DNA from: Orrella marina
GTDB taxonomy: Bacteria; Pseudomonadota; Gammaproteobacteria; Burkholderiales; Burkholderiaceae_B
Direction: 5' to 3'
NCBI RefSeq assembly: GCF_003058465.1
Contig: NZ_CP028901.1
Span: forward strand, 62,001 to 126,000
Length of the DNA: 64,000 bases
The notes under the pieces are model-generated. The model did no database searches and had not been told where the DNA came from. It worked only from the letters and a program-made list of their open reading frames with translations. Both the position numbers and the translations under genes were made by a program. Positions 1-7,735 of this stretch are shown here, one piece after another. The first letter of the stretch is position 1; the number at the start of each line of letters is the position of its first letter.

Positions 1-884
1 GAAAGAAAGCGCTAATGGGTCACAACATCACCCTGGTATCGCTGGTTTCTGGAATTATCCGGGTGGCTATTGTCCTGACGGCAATCCTGATGCTGGCCGA
101 TGTTCTGCAAGTGCCTTACCAAAGCGTGCTGGCAGGCCTGGGCATTGGTGGCATCGCGGTGGCACTGGCCGCACAGTCTACGCTACAGAATTTTATTTCC
201 GGCATCACACTGTACTTTGACAAGCCGATAGCGATTGGGGATTTCTGCCGGTTTGGCGAGCAGATGGGAACCGTCGAGTTCATCGGTATGCGCTCGACTC
301 GAATCCGTACGCTGGATCGCACGCTCGTGACGATTCCTAACAGCGAGTTCTCGAATATGCAGATCGAAAACTATGCCAAGCGTGATCAGATGTTTCTCAA
401 TTCGACACTACGTCTGCGCTATGAAACGGCACCGGATCAGTTGCGTTATGTTCTGGTGCAACTTCGGGAAATGCTGCTGGCTCATCCGAAGGTTGCCTCT
501 GATCCGTTGAGGGTGCGTTTGATCGGGTTCGGCGAACATTCGCTTGATCTGGAGATCTTCGCCTATCTCATGACGACTGACCGGGCAGAGTTTGTCGCCA
601 TTCGGGAAGATATTTATCTGCGTGTCATGGATATCGTGACTCAGGCAGGTACCAAGTTCGCGTTTCCGGCGGTCGTTCACTACAACACAACTGACAGGAT
701 GCCTGACCCGGCGCAGTCCGAAGCCTCTGTCAATACTGTTGCCCAGTGGCGCGAGGAAGGCAGGCTACCGTTTCCAGATCACCCCTGGCCAGATAAGGCA
801 CAACTGCGCTCGACGCTTGACTATCCACCCAGAGGATCATCAACAGATCAGACTGACCCGTTTGGTCAGGAGCGAAAGCTGTAG
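1..884 (+). CDS. Mechanosensitive ion channel, MscS family (5'-truncated by window edge)
   Basis: The frame stays open upstream of the first ATG at 15 to the window edge, so the gene very likely starts outside; the visible part is about 290 residues. A hydrophobic helix near residues 10-30 is followed by the MscS pore-helix pattern (GLGIGGIAVALAAQ then NFISG), the beta domain with the PIAIGDFCRFG stretch and VEFIGMRSTRIRTLD, and TIPNSEF. These are diagnostic of the MscS core. The protein would sit in the inner membrane and open under membrane tension to release osmolytes on osmotic downshock. The tail of about 60 residues after the C-terminal alpha/beta domain is polar and not conserved. A small perfect inverted repeat (CTGACC/GGTCAG, 853-869) lies just inside the 3' end. 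The family call is firm; the subfamily cannot be set without the missing N-terminal membrane region. Confidence 0.9.
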   Translation, partial: KKALMGHNITLVSLVSGIIRVAIVLTAILMLADVLQVPYQSVLAGLGIGGIAVALAAQSTLQNFISGITLYFDKPIAIGDFCRFGEQMGTVEFIGMRSTRIRTLDRTLVTIPNSEFSNMQIENYAKRDQMFLNSTLRLRYETAPDQLRYVLVQLREMLLAHPKVASDPLRVRLIGFGEHSLDLEIFAYLMTTDRAEFVAIREDIYLRVMDIVTQAGTKFAFPAVVHYNTTDRMPDPAQSEASVNTVAQWREEGRLPFPDHPWPDKAQLRSTLDYPPRGSSTDQTDPFGQERKL

Positions 885-940
885 TGGCTGCTTGCTGATC
901 TGCATGGCTTTGGATGCCATTTTCTGGTTCTCAACACACC

Positions 941-978
941 CGCAAGAAGATCCGTGGTAGACGCCTGGTGTTCTTGCG
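941..978. repeat. Inverted repeat downstream of mscS-like gene
   Basis: CGCAAGAA at 941-948 pairs perfectly with TTCTTGCG at 971-978 across a 22-base loop. It lies between the channel gene and the DUF4332 gene. There is no T tract, so calling it a terminator would be a guess. Confidence 0.35.
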
Positions 979-1130
979 ACTACATTTGCTGGAGCAATTT
1001 AAGAGTCACTGAACCTCGGTTATTCGTCCCGAACTGTTAAAGAAACCTGCAACAGCTTTTCTTTGCGAACGGTCAGTACGGGTGCGGGCGGAGGGTCGGT
1101 GCATTTCGCAACAGTCAAGGGAGATGTGTG

Positions 1131-1541
1131 ATGGCGAACTACAAGATCGAGAATGTCGAGGGAATTGGTCCTGTCATCGGAGAGAAGCTGCGCCAGGCGG
1201 GTGTGGCCGATACGGATGCGCTGCTCGCGGCCTGTCGTACCCCCGCCCAGCGAAAAGAACTCGCAGAAAAGGCGGACCTGACGACCCAGCAGATTTTGAA
1301 GTTTGCCAACATGGTCGATCTGTATCGAATCAGCGGAGTCGGGTCCGAGTATGCCGAGTTGCTTGAGGCGGCCGGAGTGGATACAGTGCCCGAGCTTGCC
1401 CAGCGGCGTCCTGACAACCTCGCCAAAGCTATGACTGAAGTCAATGATCAGAAAAAACTCGTGCGTCGGTCACCCAGTGAATCTGAAGTGGCCAAGTGGG
1501 TGGCGCAGGCCAAGGAACTGCCGCGAATGCTGGAGTATTGA
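1131..1541 (+). CDS. DUF4332 helix-hairpin-helix protein
   Basis: Small soluble protein of 136 residues. It begins with a helix-hairpin-helix-like motif (IENVEGIGPVIGEKLRQAG) and repeats the pattern in the middle (YRISGVGSEYAELLEAAGVDTVPELAQRRPDNL), as in the DUF4332 family, whose members resemble DNA polymerase/ligase HhH modules. A DNA-binding or structural role is inferred from the fold; no partner is known. The ATG at 1131 is preferred over the GTG at 1128 because a purine-rich AGGGAGA ends about 7 bases upstream. It is monocistronic. The stop at 1539-1541 is followed by a 370-base gap. Confidence 0.8.
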   Translation: MANYKIENVEGIGPVIGEKLRQAGVADTDALLAACRTPAQRKELAEKADLTTQQILKFANMVDLYRISGVGSEYAELLEAAGVDTVPELAQRRPDNLAKAMTEVNDQKKLVRRSPSESEVAKWVAQAKELPRMLEY

Positions 1542-1909
1542 TTCGGCGAGGCACGGCCACCCGGGTCAGACGACCTGCACATGGTTTGCACTTTTCATCC
1601 GGGCATGCCGAGTTGCGTTCGCATGAGACTGGCTGGACTCGGTAGCGGTTGTGTCAATGGGAGGAACAGGACGATGAAGCGTTTGCAGGTTTGATATGGA
1701 TCATCGCTTGTGTAGTTGATGGTGGTCAGCATGGGCGGTCGCCTTCATAATGGAACGGATGAGGGGCGACCAGCCCGGTGAGACCCGTCAAGGCTTGCAT
1801 CAGTGTCTCAAATTCGGCAGGTCTGTGTCAGATTCTGGTCGGGGAGCCGGTGGCGTCCTGATCGGCTGGCCTCTCGCGAGAGAGTGTGCTTAAACGTAAG
1901 GAGATATCC
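1542..1909. other. Intergenic region without a recognised gene
   Basis: 368 bases between the DUF4332 gene and the alcohol dehydrogenase gene. I see no conserved ORF or RNA. It presumably contains the adh promoter, but no convincing -35/-10 pair stands out. Confidence 0.4.
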
Positions 1910-3007
1910 ATGAGTGCAATGATGAGAGCTGCGGTATTTGTTGAGCCCGGTCGGATTGAAGTGGTCGACAAGAAGATTCCGGATGTCGGGCCCAACGACG
2001 CACTGGTTCGGATCACGACTACGACGATTTGCGGTACGGATATTCACATTCTCAAGGGCGAGTATGCCGTTGAGAAAGGGCTGACGGTGGGGCACGAGCC
2101 TGTTGGGGTGATCGAGAAGCTTGGCAGCGCCGTGCACGGTTACCAGGAAGGACAACGAGTGATCGCTGGCGCCATCTGCCCGAACTTCCATTCCTATGCG
2201 GCTCAGGATGGCGTACCTTCTCAGGACGGTAGTTATCTCAACCCTAAAAACGCATGCGGATGCCACGGCTACCATGCGACCGCTGGCTGGCGTTTTGGTA
2301 ACAAGATTGACGGCACCCAGGCCGAGTATGTGCTGGTGCCGGATGCGCAGGCCAATCTTGCACCCGTACCAGACGGGTTGACTGACGAGCAGGTACTGAT
2401 GTGCCCTGACATCATGTCAACCGGGTTCAAAGGTGCAGAAAACGCTCACATCAAGATCGGTGATACGGTTGTCATCTTTGCACAAGGACCGATTGGCCTG
2501 TGCGCAACGGCGGGTGCCCGCCTGCTCGGTGCGACCACCATTATTGCTGTCGATGGCAATGAGCATCGTCTCGGAATTGCCAGGCAGATGGGGGCAGATG
2601 TCACATTGAATTTCAAGAACTGCGATGTGGTCGAGGAAGTGATGAAGCTGACCCGCGGCAAGGGTGCTGATTCGTCCATTGAAGCGCTCGGGCTCCAGCA
2701 GACATTTGAATCGGCGCTGCGTGTGCTCAAGCCCGGTGGCACGCTTTCAAGTCTGGGGGTGTATTCCGAGGATCTGACGATTCCTGTTGATGCGTTTGCA
2801 GCTGGACTGGGTGATCACAAGATTCTCACTGCGCTCTGCCCAGGTGGCAAAGAGCGTATGCGCAGACTGATGGAAGTCATTGACTCTGGTCGTGTCGATC
2901 TGGGATTGCTGGTCACCCATGAGTACAAGCTCGATGACATCGTCGCGGCGTACGATCTGTTTGCGAATCAGCGTGACGGTGTGCTCAAGATCGCCGTCAA
3001 GCCCTGA
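1910..3007 (+). CDS. Zinc-dependent NAD(P) alcohol dehydrogenase (MDR family)
   Basis: 365-residue medium-chain dehydrogenase/reductase that would interconvert an alcohol and its aldehyde or ketone in the cytoplasm. Catalytic zinc ligands are visible as Cys41 (ICGTD), His62-Glu63 (GHEP) and Asp167 (CPDIMSTG), the Cys-His-Asp pattern of secondary/isopropanol-type dehydrogenases. The nucleotide-binding turn AQGPIGLCATAGA follows at about 191. There is no clear four-Cys structural zinc lobe; an unusual insert with ACGCHGYHATAGW occupies residues 115-127. The start at 1910 is chosen over the GTG at 1886 because AAGGAGA sits 6 bases upstream of it. The gene stands alone with a strong terminator-like structure downstream. 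Substrate and NAD/NADP preference are not determined from sequence. Confidence 0.9.
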   Translation: MSAMMRAAVFVEPGRIEVVDKKIPDVGPNDALVRITTTTICGTDIHILKGEYAVEKGLTVGHEPVGVIEKLGSAVHGYQEGQRVIAGAICPNFHSYAAQDGVPSQDGSYLNPKNACGCHGYHATAGWRFGNKIDGTQAEYVLVPDAQANLAPVPDGLTDEQVLMCPDIMSTGFKGAENAHIKIGDTVVIFAQGPIGLCATAGARLLGATTIIAVDGNEHRLGIARQMGADVTLNFKNCDVVEEVMKLTRGKGADSSIEALGLQQTFESALRVLKPGGTLSSLGVYSEDLTIPVDAFAAGLGDHKILTALCPGGKERMRRLMEVIDSGRVDLGLLVTHEYKLDDIVAAYDLFANQRDGVLKIAVKP

Positions 3008-3051
3008 GCGACGGTCATCCGCCCCAGGGTGATGGGTCCTTGTCATTGAGA

Positions 3052-3112
3052 CCTGTCCGCGTCGCCTGCGCGTGAGGCGACGCACACATTTGCCAGGACA
3101 GGAGCTTTTTTC
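3052..3112 (+). terminator. Nested stem-loop terminator after the alcohol dehydrogenase gene
   Basis: The outer arms CCTGTCC (3052-3058) and GGACAGG (3096-3102) enclose a second perfect hairpin, GTCGCCT (3061-3067)/AGGCGAC (3075-3081). A run of six T follows at about 3106-3111. Stem plus T tract fits a rho-independent terminator; no folding energy was computed. Confidence 0.65.
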
Positions 3113-3143
3113 TCCTGATGCCTTCTCCTGATACCTTCTCCTG
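3110..3143. repeat. 13-bp tandem repeat (about 2.6 copies)
   Basis: TTCTCCTGATGCC is followed by TTCTCCTGATACC and a partial TTCTCCTGG, directly behind the terminator. It is one of many short direct tandem repeats in this window. Confidence 0.7.
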
Positions 3144-3734
3144 GCCCTGGTTTGTCTGGTCATTTGAAGGCTTTGTCCGCGCACTTCAATTTCGGGTCGC
3201 CTCGCTTTGCCACACGATGTCTGCGCGGGTGCAGAAGGTCAGGTCAGGTCGGGACAGCATCAAGTGGATCTTTCGCGAGTGACTGTCGGTTCATTGACTC
3301 ATGTTGGCCCATGCTGGCTCATGTTGGCTCACGATTCGTCTCGGTCTCAATATCAATGCGTATGAACGGCGTTTGACTGATGGCCCCTGTCATCAGGCTG
3401 ATTCAGGCCTTACCTGCCGGATGCTTGATCTGACGCGGGATTTCTGTGCTGTCTCTAGATGACTGCGACTCCTGGCAATGCAGCGTGCGAATGATATCGG
3501 GTCGGGTCCGTCCGTTGCACCACAGGTCGCTATTTTATAGAAGCATTTTGTCAGGACGGGCATCTTGTAAAGATCGGCCAGGCTGGTGTACTGTTGCGGT
3601 CTTTCTGTGTGAAAGTTGAACGCAAGGGATATGGTCAGCGGGGAATGAGCACATTCTCTACATCGAGGATCCCGGCTCGCTGATTTTTGCTTGAGTGTGT
3701 ATGCACGTCAGTATCTGTGATCAACCTGGTTTTA
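3144..3734. other. Non-coding stretch with a 10-bp tandem repeat
   Basis: About 590 bases without a convincing gene. The one structured element is a 10-bp direct repeat at about 3299-3333 (CATGTTGGCC, CATGCTGGCT, CATGTTGGCT, then CACG). A 74-codon open frame spans it but shows no family resemblance and no clear ribosome site, so it is not called. Confidence 0.45.
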
Positions 3735-3911
3735 ATGCCCTATAAACGTCTTTACTGCCCAGCATGCAAAGATCCCGGTGACCCGTTGGCCCGTGTAGAG
3801 CGAACGCGCCGGGAAAAGTATCTTCTCTGGTCAAGTCGTCGTTACCAGTGTTTCAGGTGCGGCCGATCTTATCTCCATTTGCTTGGCGCACTGATTCGCA
3901 GATCCTCCTGA
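3735..3911 (+). CDS. Small zinc-ribbon-like protein
   Basis: 58-residue basic protein with two cysteine knuckles, CPAC near residue 8 and CFRC near residue 37. They are separated by about 25 residues rich in Arg, Lys, Trp and Tyr (RREKYLLWSSRRYQ). This matches the layout of small zinc-ribbon proteins found in Burkholderiales, which are of unknown function. The ATG at 3735 is used because the protein begins cleanly at MPYKRLYCPAC; an upstream TTG at 3687 would add 16 unconvincing residues. No good Shine-Dalgarno is visible. Zinc binding is inferred from cysteine spacing only. It stands alone between intergenic regions. Confidence 0.55.
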   Translation: MPYKRLYCPACKDPGDPLARVERTRREKYLLWSSRRYQCFRCGRSYLHLLGALIRRSS

Positions 3912-4098
3912 GCAGAGGGTGTTCGAGTACGCGGTCTAACTGGCATTCCCTGGAAACCCATTCTCAGTCACAAACAAGCCGTCTGACCAATAGTCGATGT
4001 GTCGTCGGAGTTGGCCTGCACGTGTGACTGCGCTAAGATCAATTTGTTTTTGATGTTCGCAACATCATGCAGGCGCTCCAATGAAGGAGAGTAGGGCG

Positions 4099-4830
4099 AT
4101 GTCGCTCACGATTGCTGGTCGGTCTGTTATGTCGTCTTCAGTCTTGTCTTCGATCAGACCAGGCTGGTTTTTCCTGTTGTGTTCGGTGGTTCTGCTGGTC
4201 TGGCCAGCCAGGGTCTGGGCGCTGCCAGACGGATTTGTATACGTCGATGAAATGGTTCCGGGCGTGTCTGTTGATCTCCGGTACGCGACGGCCAACAATT
4301 TTCTAGGTACTCCTGTTGATGGCTATGACGCTAATCGGGCCGCCATCTCCGAACCCGCTGCCAGGGCGCTTGCCCAAGTCCAGGCGGACCTGAATCGGTT
4401 CGGACTTGGGCTTAAGGTGTTTGATGCCTATCGACCACAAACGGCGGTTAACCATTTTGTGCGCTGGGCCAAGGATGTCGCGGACACTCAGAACAAAGCC
4501 AGTTACTACCCGGATGTTGACAAGGCAGATCTCTTCGATCTGGACTATATCGCAGAGCGATCCGGTCATAGTCGTGGCAGTACGGTTGATCTGACGTTGA
4601 TCTCATCGGATGATGGTGCAGAGCTGGATATGGGATCAGGGTTTGATTTTTTCGGGGTCGAGTCCTGGCCTGAATACTCCGATCTGACTGCACAGCAGCG
4701 CGCCAACAGGATGTTGTTGCAGCAGGTGATGACCCGTCATGGCTTTAAGCCTTATCCGAAGGAGTGGTGGCATTTCACACTTGCAGATGAACCCTATCCA
4801 GACACATATTATGATTTTCTGGTGCGATGA
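4099..4830 (+). CDS. Secreted D-alanyl-D-alanine dipeptidase (VanX/DdpX type, peptidase M15D)
   Basis: About 243 residues. A hydrophobic signal segment (residues 23-38) ends at an Ala-x-Ala-like site near ARVWA-LPDG, predicting export to the periplasm. Zinc ligands fit the M15D pattern: His157 and Asp164 in SGHSRGSTVDLTL, and His225 in EWWHF with Glu222 as catalytic base. DAYRPQ (Arg112) matches the substrate arginine. Such enzymes cleave the D-Ala-D-Ala dipeptide. In Gram-negatives DdpX recycles peptidoglycan D-Ala; in vancomycin-resistant Gram-positives VanX removes the antibiotic target. There is no van cluster here, so a nutritional or recycling role is more likely. The ATG at 4099 has GGAG 10 bases upstream; an ATG at 4081 would add six residues. 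Confidence 0.9.
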   Translation: MSLTIAGRSVMSSSVLSSIRPGWFFLLCSVVLLVWPARVWALPDGFVYVDEMVPGVSVDLRYATANNFLGTPVDGYDANRAAISEPAARALAQVQADLNRFGLGLKVFDAYRPQTAVNHFVRWAKDVADTQNKASYYPDVDKADLFDLDYIAERSGHSRGSTVDLTLISSDDGAELDMGSGFDFFGVESWPEYSDLTAQQRANRMLLQQVMTRHGFKPYPKEWWHFTLADEPYPDTYYDFLVR

Positions 4831-4845
4831 CCAGGTGGACTCCAG

Positions 4846-4862
4846 GCCTGCCATGGGCAGGC
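4846..4862 (+). terminator. Hairpin after the dipeptidase gene
   Basis: A perfect 7-bp stem, GCCTGCC and GGCAGGC, with a 3-base loop lies 15 bases after the stop codon. No T run follows, so it may end transcription only with help, or may protect the mRNA 3' end. Confidence 0.4.
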
Positions 4863-5103
4863 AGCAGCATGAGCGCGAACAATCCGAACAACGCTCATAG
4901 GGACTGACTACCCACGCTGTTGTCGCTGGCTAGCCAGGGGCTGCTGTGTGCGCCAGGCGCACATTGGCTTGTTCAGCGCACCAGGCTTGACGAAGATGTT
5001 GTATGCAACAGTCTTGTGATTGCTCCTGTTTCTGCTTTGTGCTCACCCGGTTTCAGGTTGATTTTGAGCCCGGTTCGTTAACAGATAATCGAAGGCGATC
5101 TGA

Positions 5104-6284
5104 ATGCAACGCAGAGATAATAAAGGAGTTAGCCGGCGGTCCGGTTGGGTCACTGGTGCAAGGGGGCGCTATGTCGCGCCCGGACTGTGTGCAGCGATAC
5201 TCGTCTGCCCTGGATGGGCGGTGGCACAAGGGACGGTCACCCTTTACGGGGTGGCTGACGTCGGGCTTTTTTACAATCATGTCTCGCGTGGCGCACAGGC
5301 AGGGCAGCCAGCAGCAAGGTCGGATTCGTTCTTGAAGGCGGTATCGACATCACGACCGGCAGTATGTCTCAGGGTGGACTGGGCTTTGGGCGCCAGTCCA
5401 CCCTCTGGTTCGACGACCCTGTTGCTGGCAAGCTGGAGATGGGTCGTCGGGCCAACGTCGCGTTTAACTATATGGGTGTCATTGACCCACTGGCGCTGGC
5501 CGGTTCCCAGTCCACCATGGGAACGTCATTTGGCTCAGCCAATGCCGTGCGCTACAACAATCTGATCGTGTATGAAACGCCTGTGGTGTCAGGTGCTCAG
5601 GCGAGTATCGGATACTCGTTCAACACAGGTGCTTCTGCCATCTACCTGAACGGGCCGTTTTCGGGTATCTAGCCAGCCACACAGTACTTTTCGACTTCAG
5701 ACAACCAGCGTGCATTGACTGCCGGAATCCGATACAACGCAGGTCCGTTTGCGATGGTGGCAACCTATGACCAGGCGTATGGCGCAGGCAGGGTGCAGAA
5801 TGCGGCGGGCACAGTGCAAGTCAGCAATACCAGCAAAGGGTCTCCCAAGGCCTGGATTCTGGGCGCGACCTACGATCTGAAGCTCATCAAACTTGCAGGG
5901 GCTTATGGCCAGACGATTGGTGGCGCATTCTATGGGCAGACCCCTGATCCTGGCACGCAGTATGCAATGCCCCTGGTGACCGTAACACGCGGAGCCGGGA
6001 TTCTGTTCGATCAGGCGTTGCGCACCGAACAATACCTTCTCGGTGCCACCGTGCCGTTGAGCGAGGTAGACCGCATCGCCCTGTCCTGGCAGGCGATGCG
6101 ACCGGTCACAGAATCGACCCATTCTCCCCCGTCAGGGACTCAGAATGTGGTCAGTGTCATGTATACCTACGACTTGTCCAGACGAACCAATCTTTACGTA
6201 TGGGGTTCATATGGCGAGAACTTCCAGATGGTCAAGACTGCACGAAGTTCTGTGGTCGGCATGGGTGTGCGGCACCTGTTCTGA
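5104..6284 (+). pseudogene. Gram-negative porin, disrupted
   Basis: Remnant of a betaproteobacterial general porin (16-strand outer membrane barrel for small hydrophilic solutes). The N-terminal part has a signal peptide ending in AVAQ and the mature start GTVTLYGVADVG in one frame up to about 5305. From about 5306 the sequence continues in another frame with VGFVLEGGIDITTG and GFGRQSTLW. The usual stretch between the first strands (the GTEDLG region) is missing, so there is an out-of-frame internal deletion. An in-frame TAG at 5670-5672 interrupts the barrel before PATQYF. The last part runs to the canonical C-terminal phenylalanine (GVRHLF). Three defects make a functional product unlikely. 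The C-terminal 190 residues remain open, suggesting fairly recent decay. Confidence 0.88.
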
Positions 6285-6295
6285 GTGGTGACATG

Positions 6296-7573
6296 TCACG
6301 CCCCGAGATAATAGATCCAGCCGACGGCCAGCACGGTGCTGGCCAGCGTGACAGGCAGACCTGCCCGCATGAACTCGGTGAAGCTGATCGTGACACCTTG
6401 GGCGCGAGCCTGCTCGACCACAATGATGCCCGCCAGGCTTCCAAACACGATTGCGTTCGACGAGAATCCGGTTCCAAGGGCAATGGCCGCTCCCAGTGTC
6501 TCTGAATGATCTGCTCCTGTCAGAAACGGTGTCAGCAACATGACCGCCGGACTGTTGCCCACGATATTGCTGAGCAAGCCTGAGATCAGCAGCATGGGGA
6601 CGGGTGCATCCAGATCAATTCCGGTTTGACTGATCCAGTGCATGGTCTGGTCCGGCAGACCTGTTGCAGCCAGCGCTGCGTTCACGACAAACAGTCCCAT
6701 CAGCAGCAGCAGGAGATTGCCATCGACGTGCCCGAGCATGTCTGAAGAGGCAATGCGCCGGTTGAGCAGCAGTACGCTGGCACCCGCCAGTGCGATCAGC
6801 ATGTGAGGCCAGTCGGTGAAGATGAAGGCACTGATCAGGGCAAGGGTGACGATGCCGGCCTTGGCGGTCTCGACCCTGTTCAGTGGTACGACAGGCCTCG
6901 GTGTGCGGGTGGTGGATGATGACTCGTCAGTCGTAGTCGGTCGTGGGCAAGATGGTGTGCAAACCGATGACAAATGCCACCGGCCTCGATACAGCATCGC
7001 AATCAGGAGCCAGATCAGTAGCAAGCCAAGAATGGAGGGGGCGAGCGTGATGGCCGAGAAGCGATTAAAGGAGATGTCCAGCGCCTGGGCCACGATCATG
7101 TTCTGAGGGCTGCCAATCAGGGTTGCAGTCGAGCCGACGTTCGCCGCAAAACAAAAGCCTAGTAACAGCGGAACCGGGTTAAGCTGTCTGGCCAGTGCGA
7201 TCGAGCACAACACCGGTGTCATCGCCACCACGACGACGTCGTTAGTCAGCAGCGCCGACAAAATGCCGCTGACTGCAATCAGAATGCCAAGTAGCGTAGC
7301 GGGTCCGACTTGAATCTGCCCGACTCGCCGGGCGACCCAGTCGTAGAAACCACCCACCACAAATGCGGCTGACACAACCATCAGCCCGAAGAGCAGGCCA
7401 ATGGTTTCAACATCAATCGCCGCCCATGCTGCTCTGGGCGTGATGCGTTCGGCGACAATCAGGAGCATGGCACCCAGCAACGCAGCACCGGTTCGGTCGA
7501 CCTTCAGACCGGGCAGGTGCCCGACGCCCATTGCGAGGTAGACAAGGGCAAACAGCGTGAGAGTGATATCCAT
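6296..7573 (-). CDS. SLC13/ArsB-NhaD superfamily permease
   Basis: 425-residue polytopic inner membrane protein with about 11 hydrophobic segments arranged as two related halves. Diagnostic motifs are LLTNDVVVVAMTP and NVGSTATLIGSPQNMIVA in the first half and NIVGNSPAVMLLTPF in the second, typical of the ion transporter superfamily that includes ArsB, NhaD and the DASS (SLC13) carriers. A Ser/Thr- and Arg-rich cytoplasmic linker separates the halves at about residues 205-230. The substrate (arsenite, citrate/dicarboxylate, or Na+/H+ exchange) cannot be read from the sequence; no ars or tct genes are nearby. Its 3' end lies 11 bases from the end of the convergent porin pseudogene, and the P-type ATPase gene lies upstream on the same strand. 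Confidence 0.85.
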   Translation of the reverse strand: MDITLTLFALVYLAMGVGHLPGLKVDRTGAALLGAMLLIVAERITPRAAWAAIDVETIGLLFGLMVVSAAFVVGGFYDWVARRVGQIQVGPATLLGILIAVSGILSALLTNDVVVVAMTPVLCSIALARQLNPVPLLLGFCFAANVGSTATLIGSPQNMIVAQALDISFNRFSAITLAPSILGLLLIWLLIAMLYRGRWHLSSVCTPSCPRPTTTDESSSTTRTPRPVVPLNRVETAKAGIVTLALISAFIFTDWPHMLIALAGASVLLLNRRIASSDMLGHVDGNLLLLLMGLFVVNAALAATGLPDQTMHWISQTGIDLDAPVPMLLISGLLSNIVGNSPAVMLLTPFLTGADHSETLGAAIALGTGFSSNAIVFGSLAGIIVVEQARAQGVTISFTEFMRAGLPVTLASTVLAVGWIYYLGA

Positions 7574-7735
7574 GCTTGCAATGATCGATTGAGTCGGAGC
7601 GCCACAGGGCGGGGCGTGTGCTGCGGGGACGATTGTTCGTCCGTTTGAGCGACGATGAATCGTGGATTATCACGCTGGTACGGGGCAACCGTCCAGCGCG
7701 ACAGAACAGGTCGCACTGGATCGGTGAGCACGCGA

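Noticed and set aside
3152..3376. 74-codon open frame after the alcohol dehydrogenase
   Set aside because: It spans a 10-bp tandem repeat, has no ribosome site or recognisable family.
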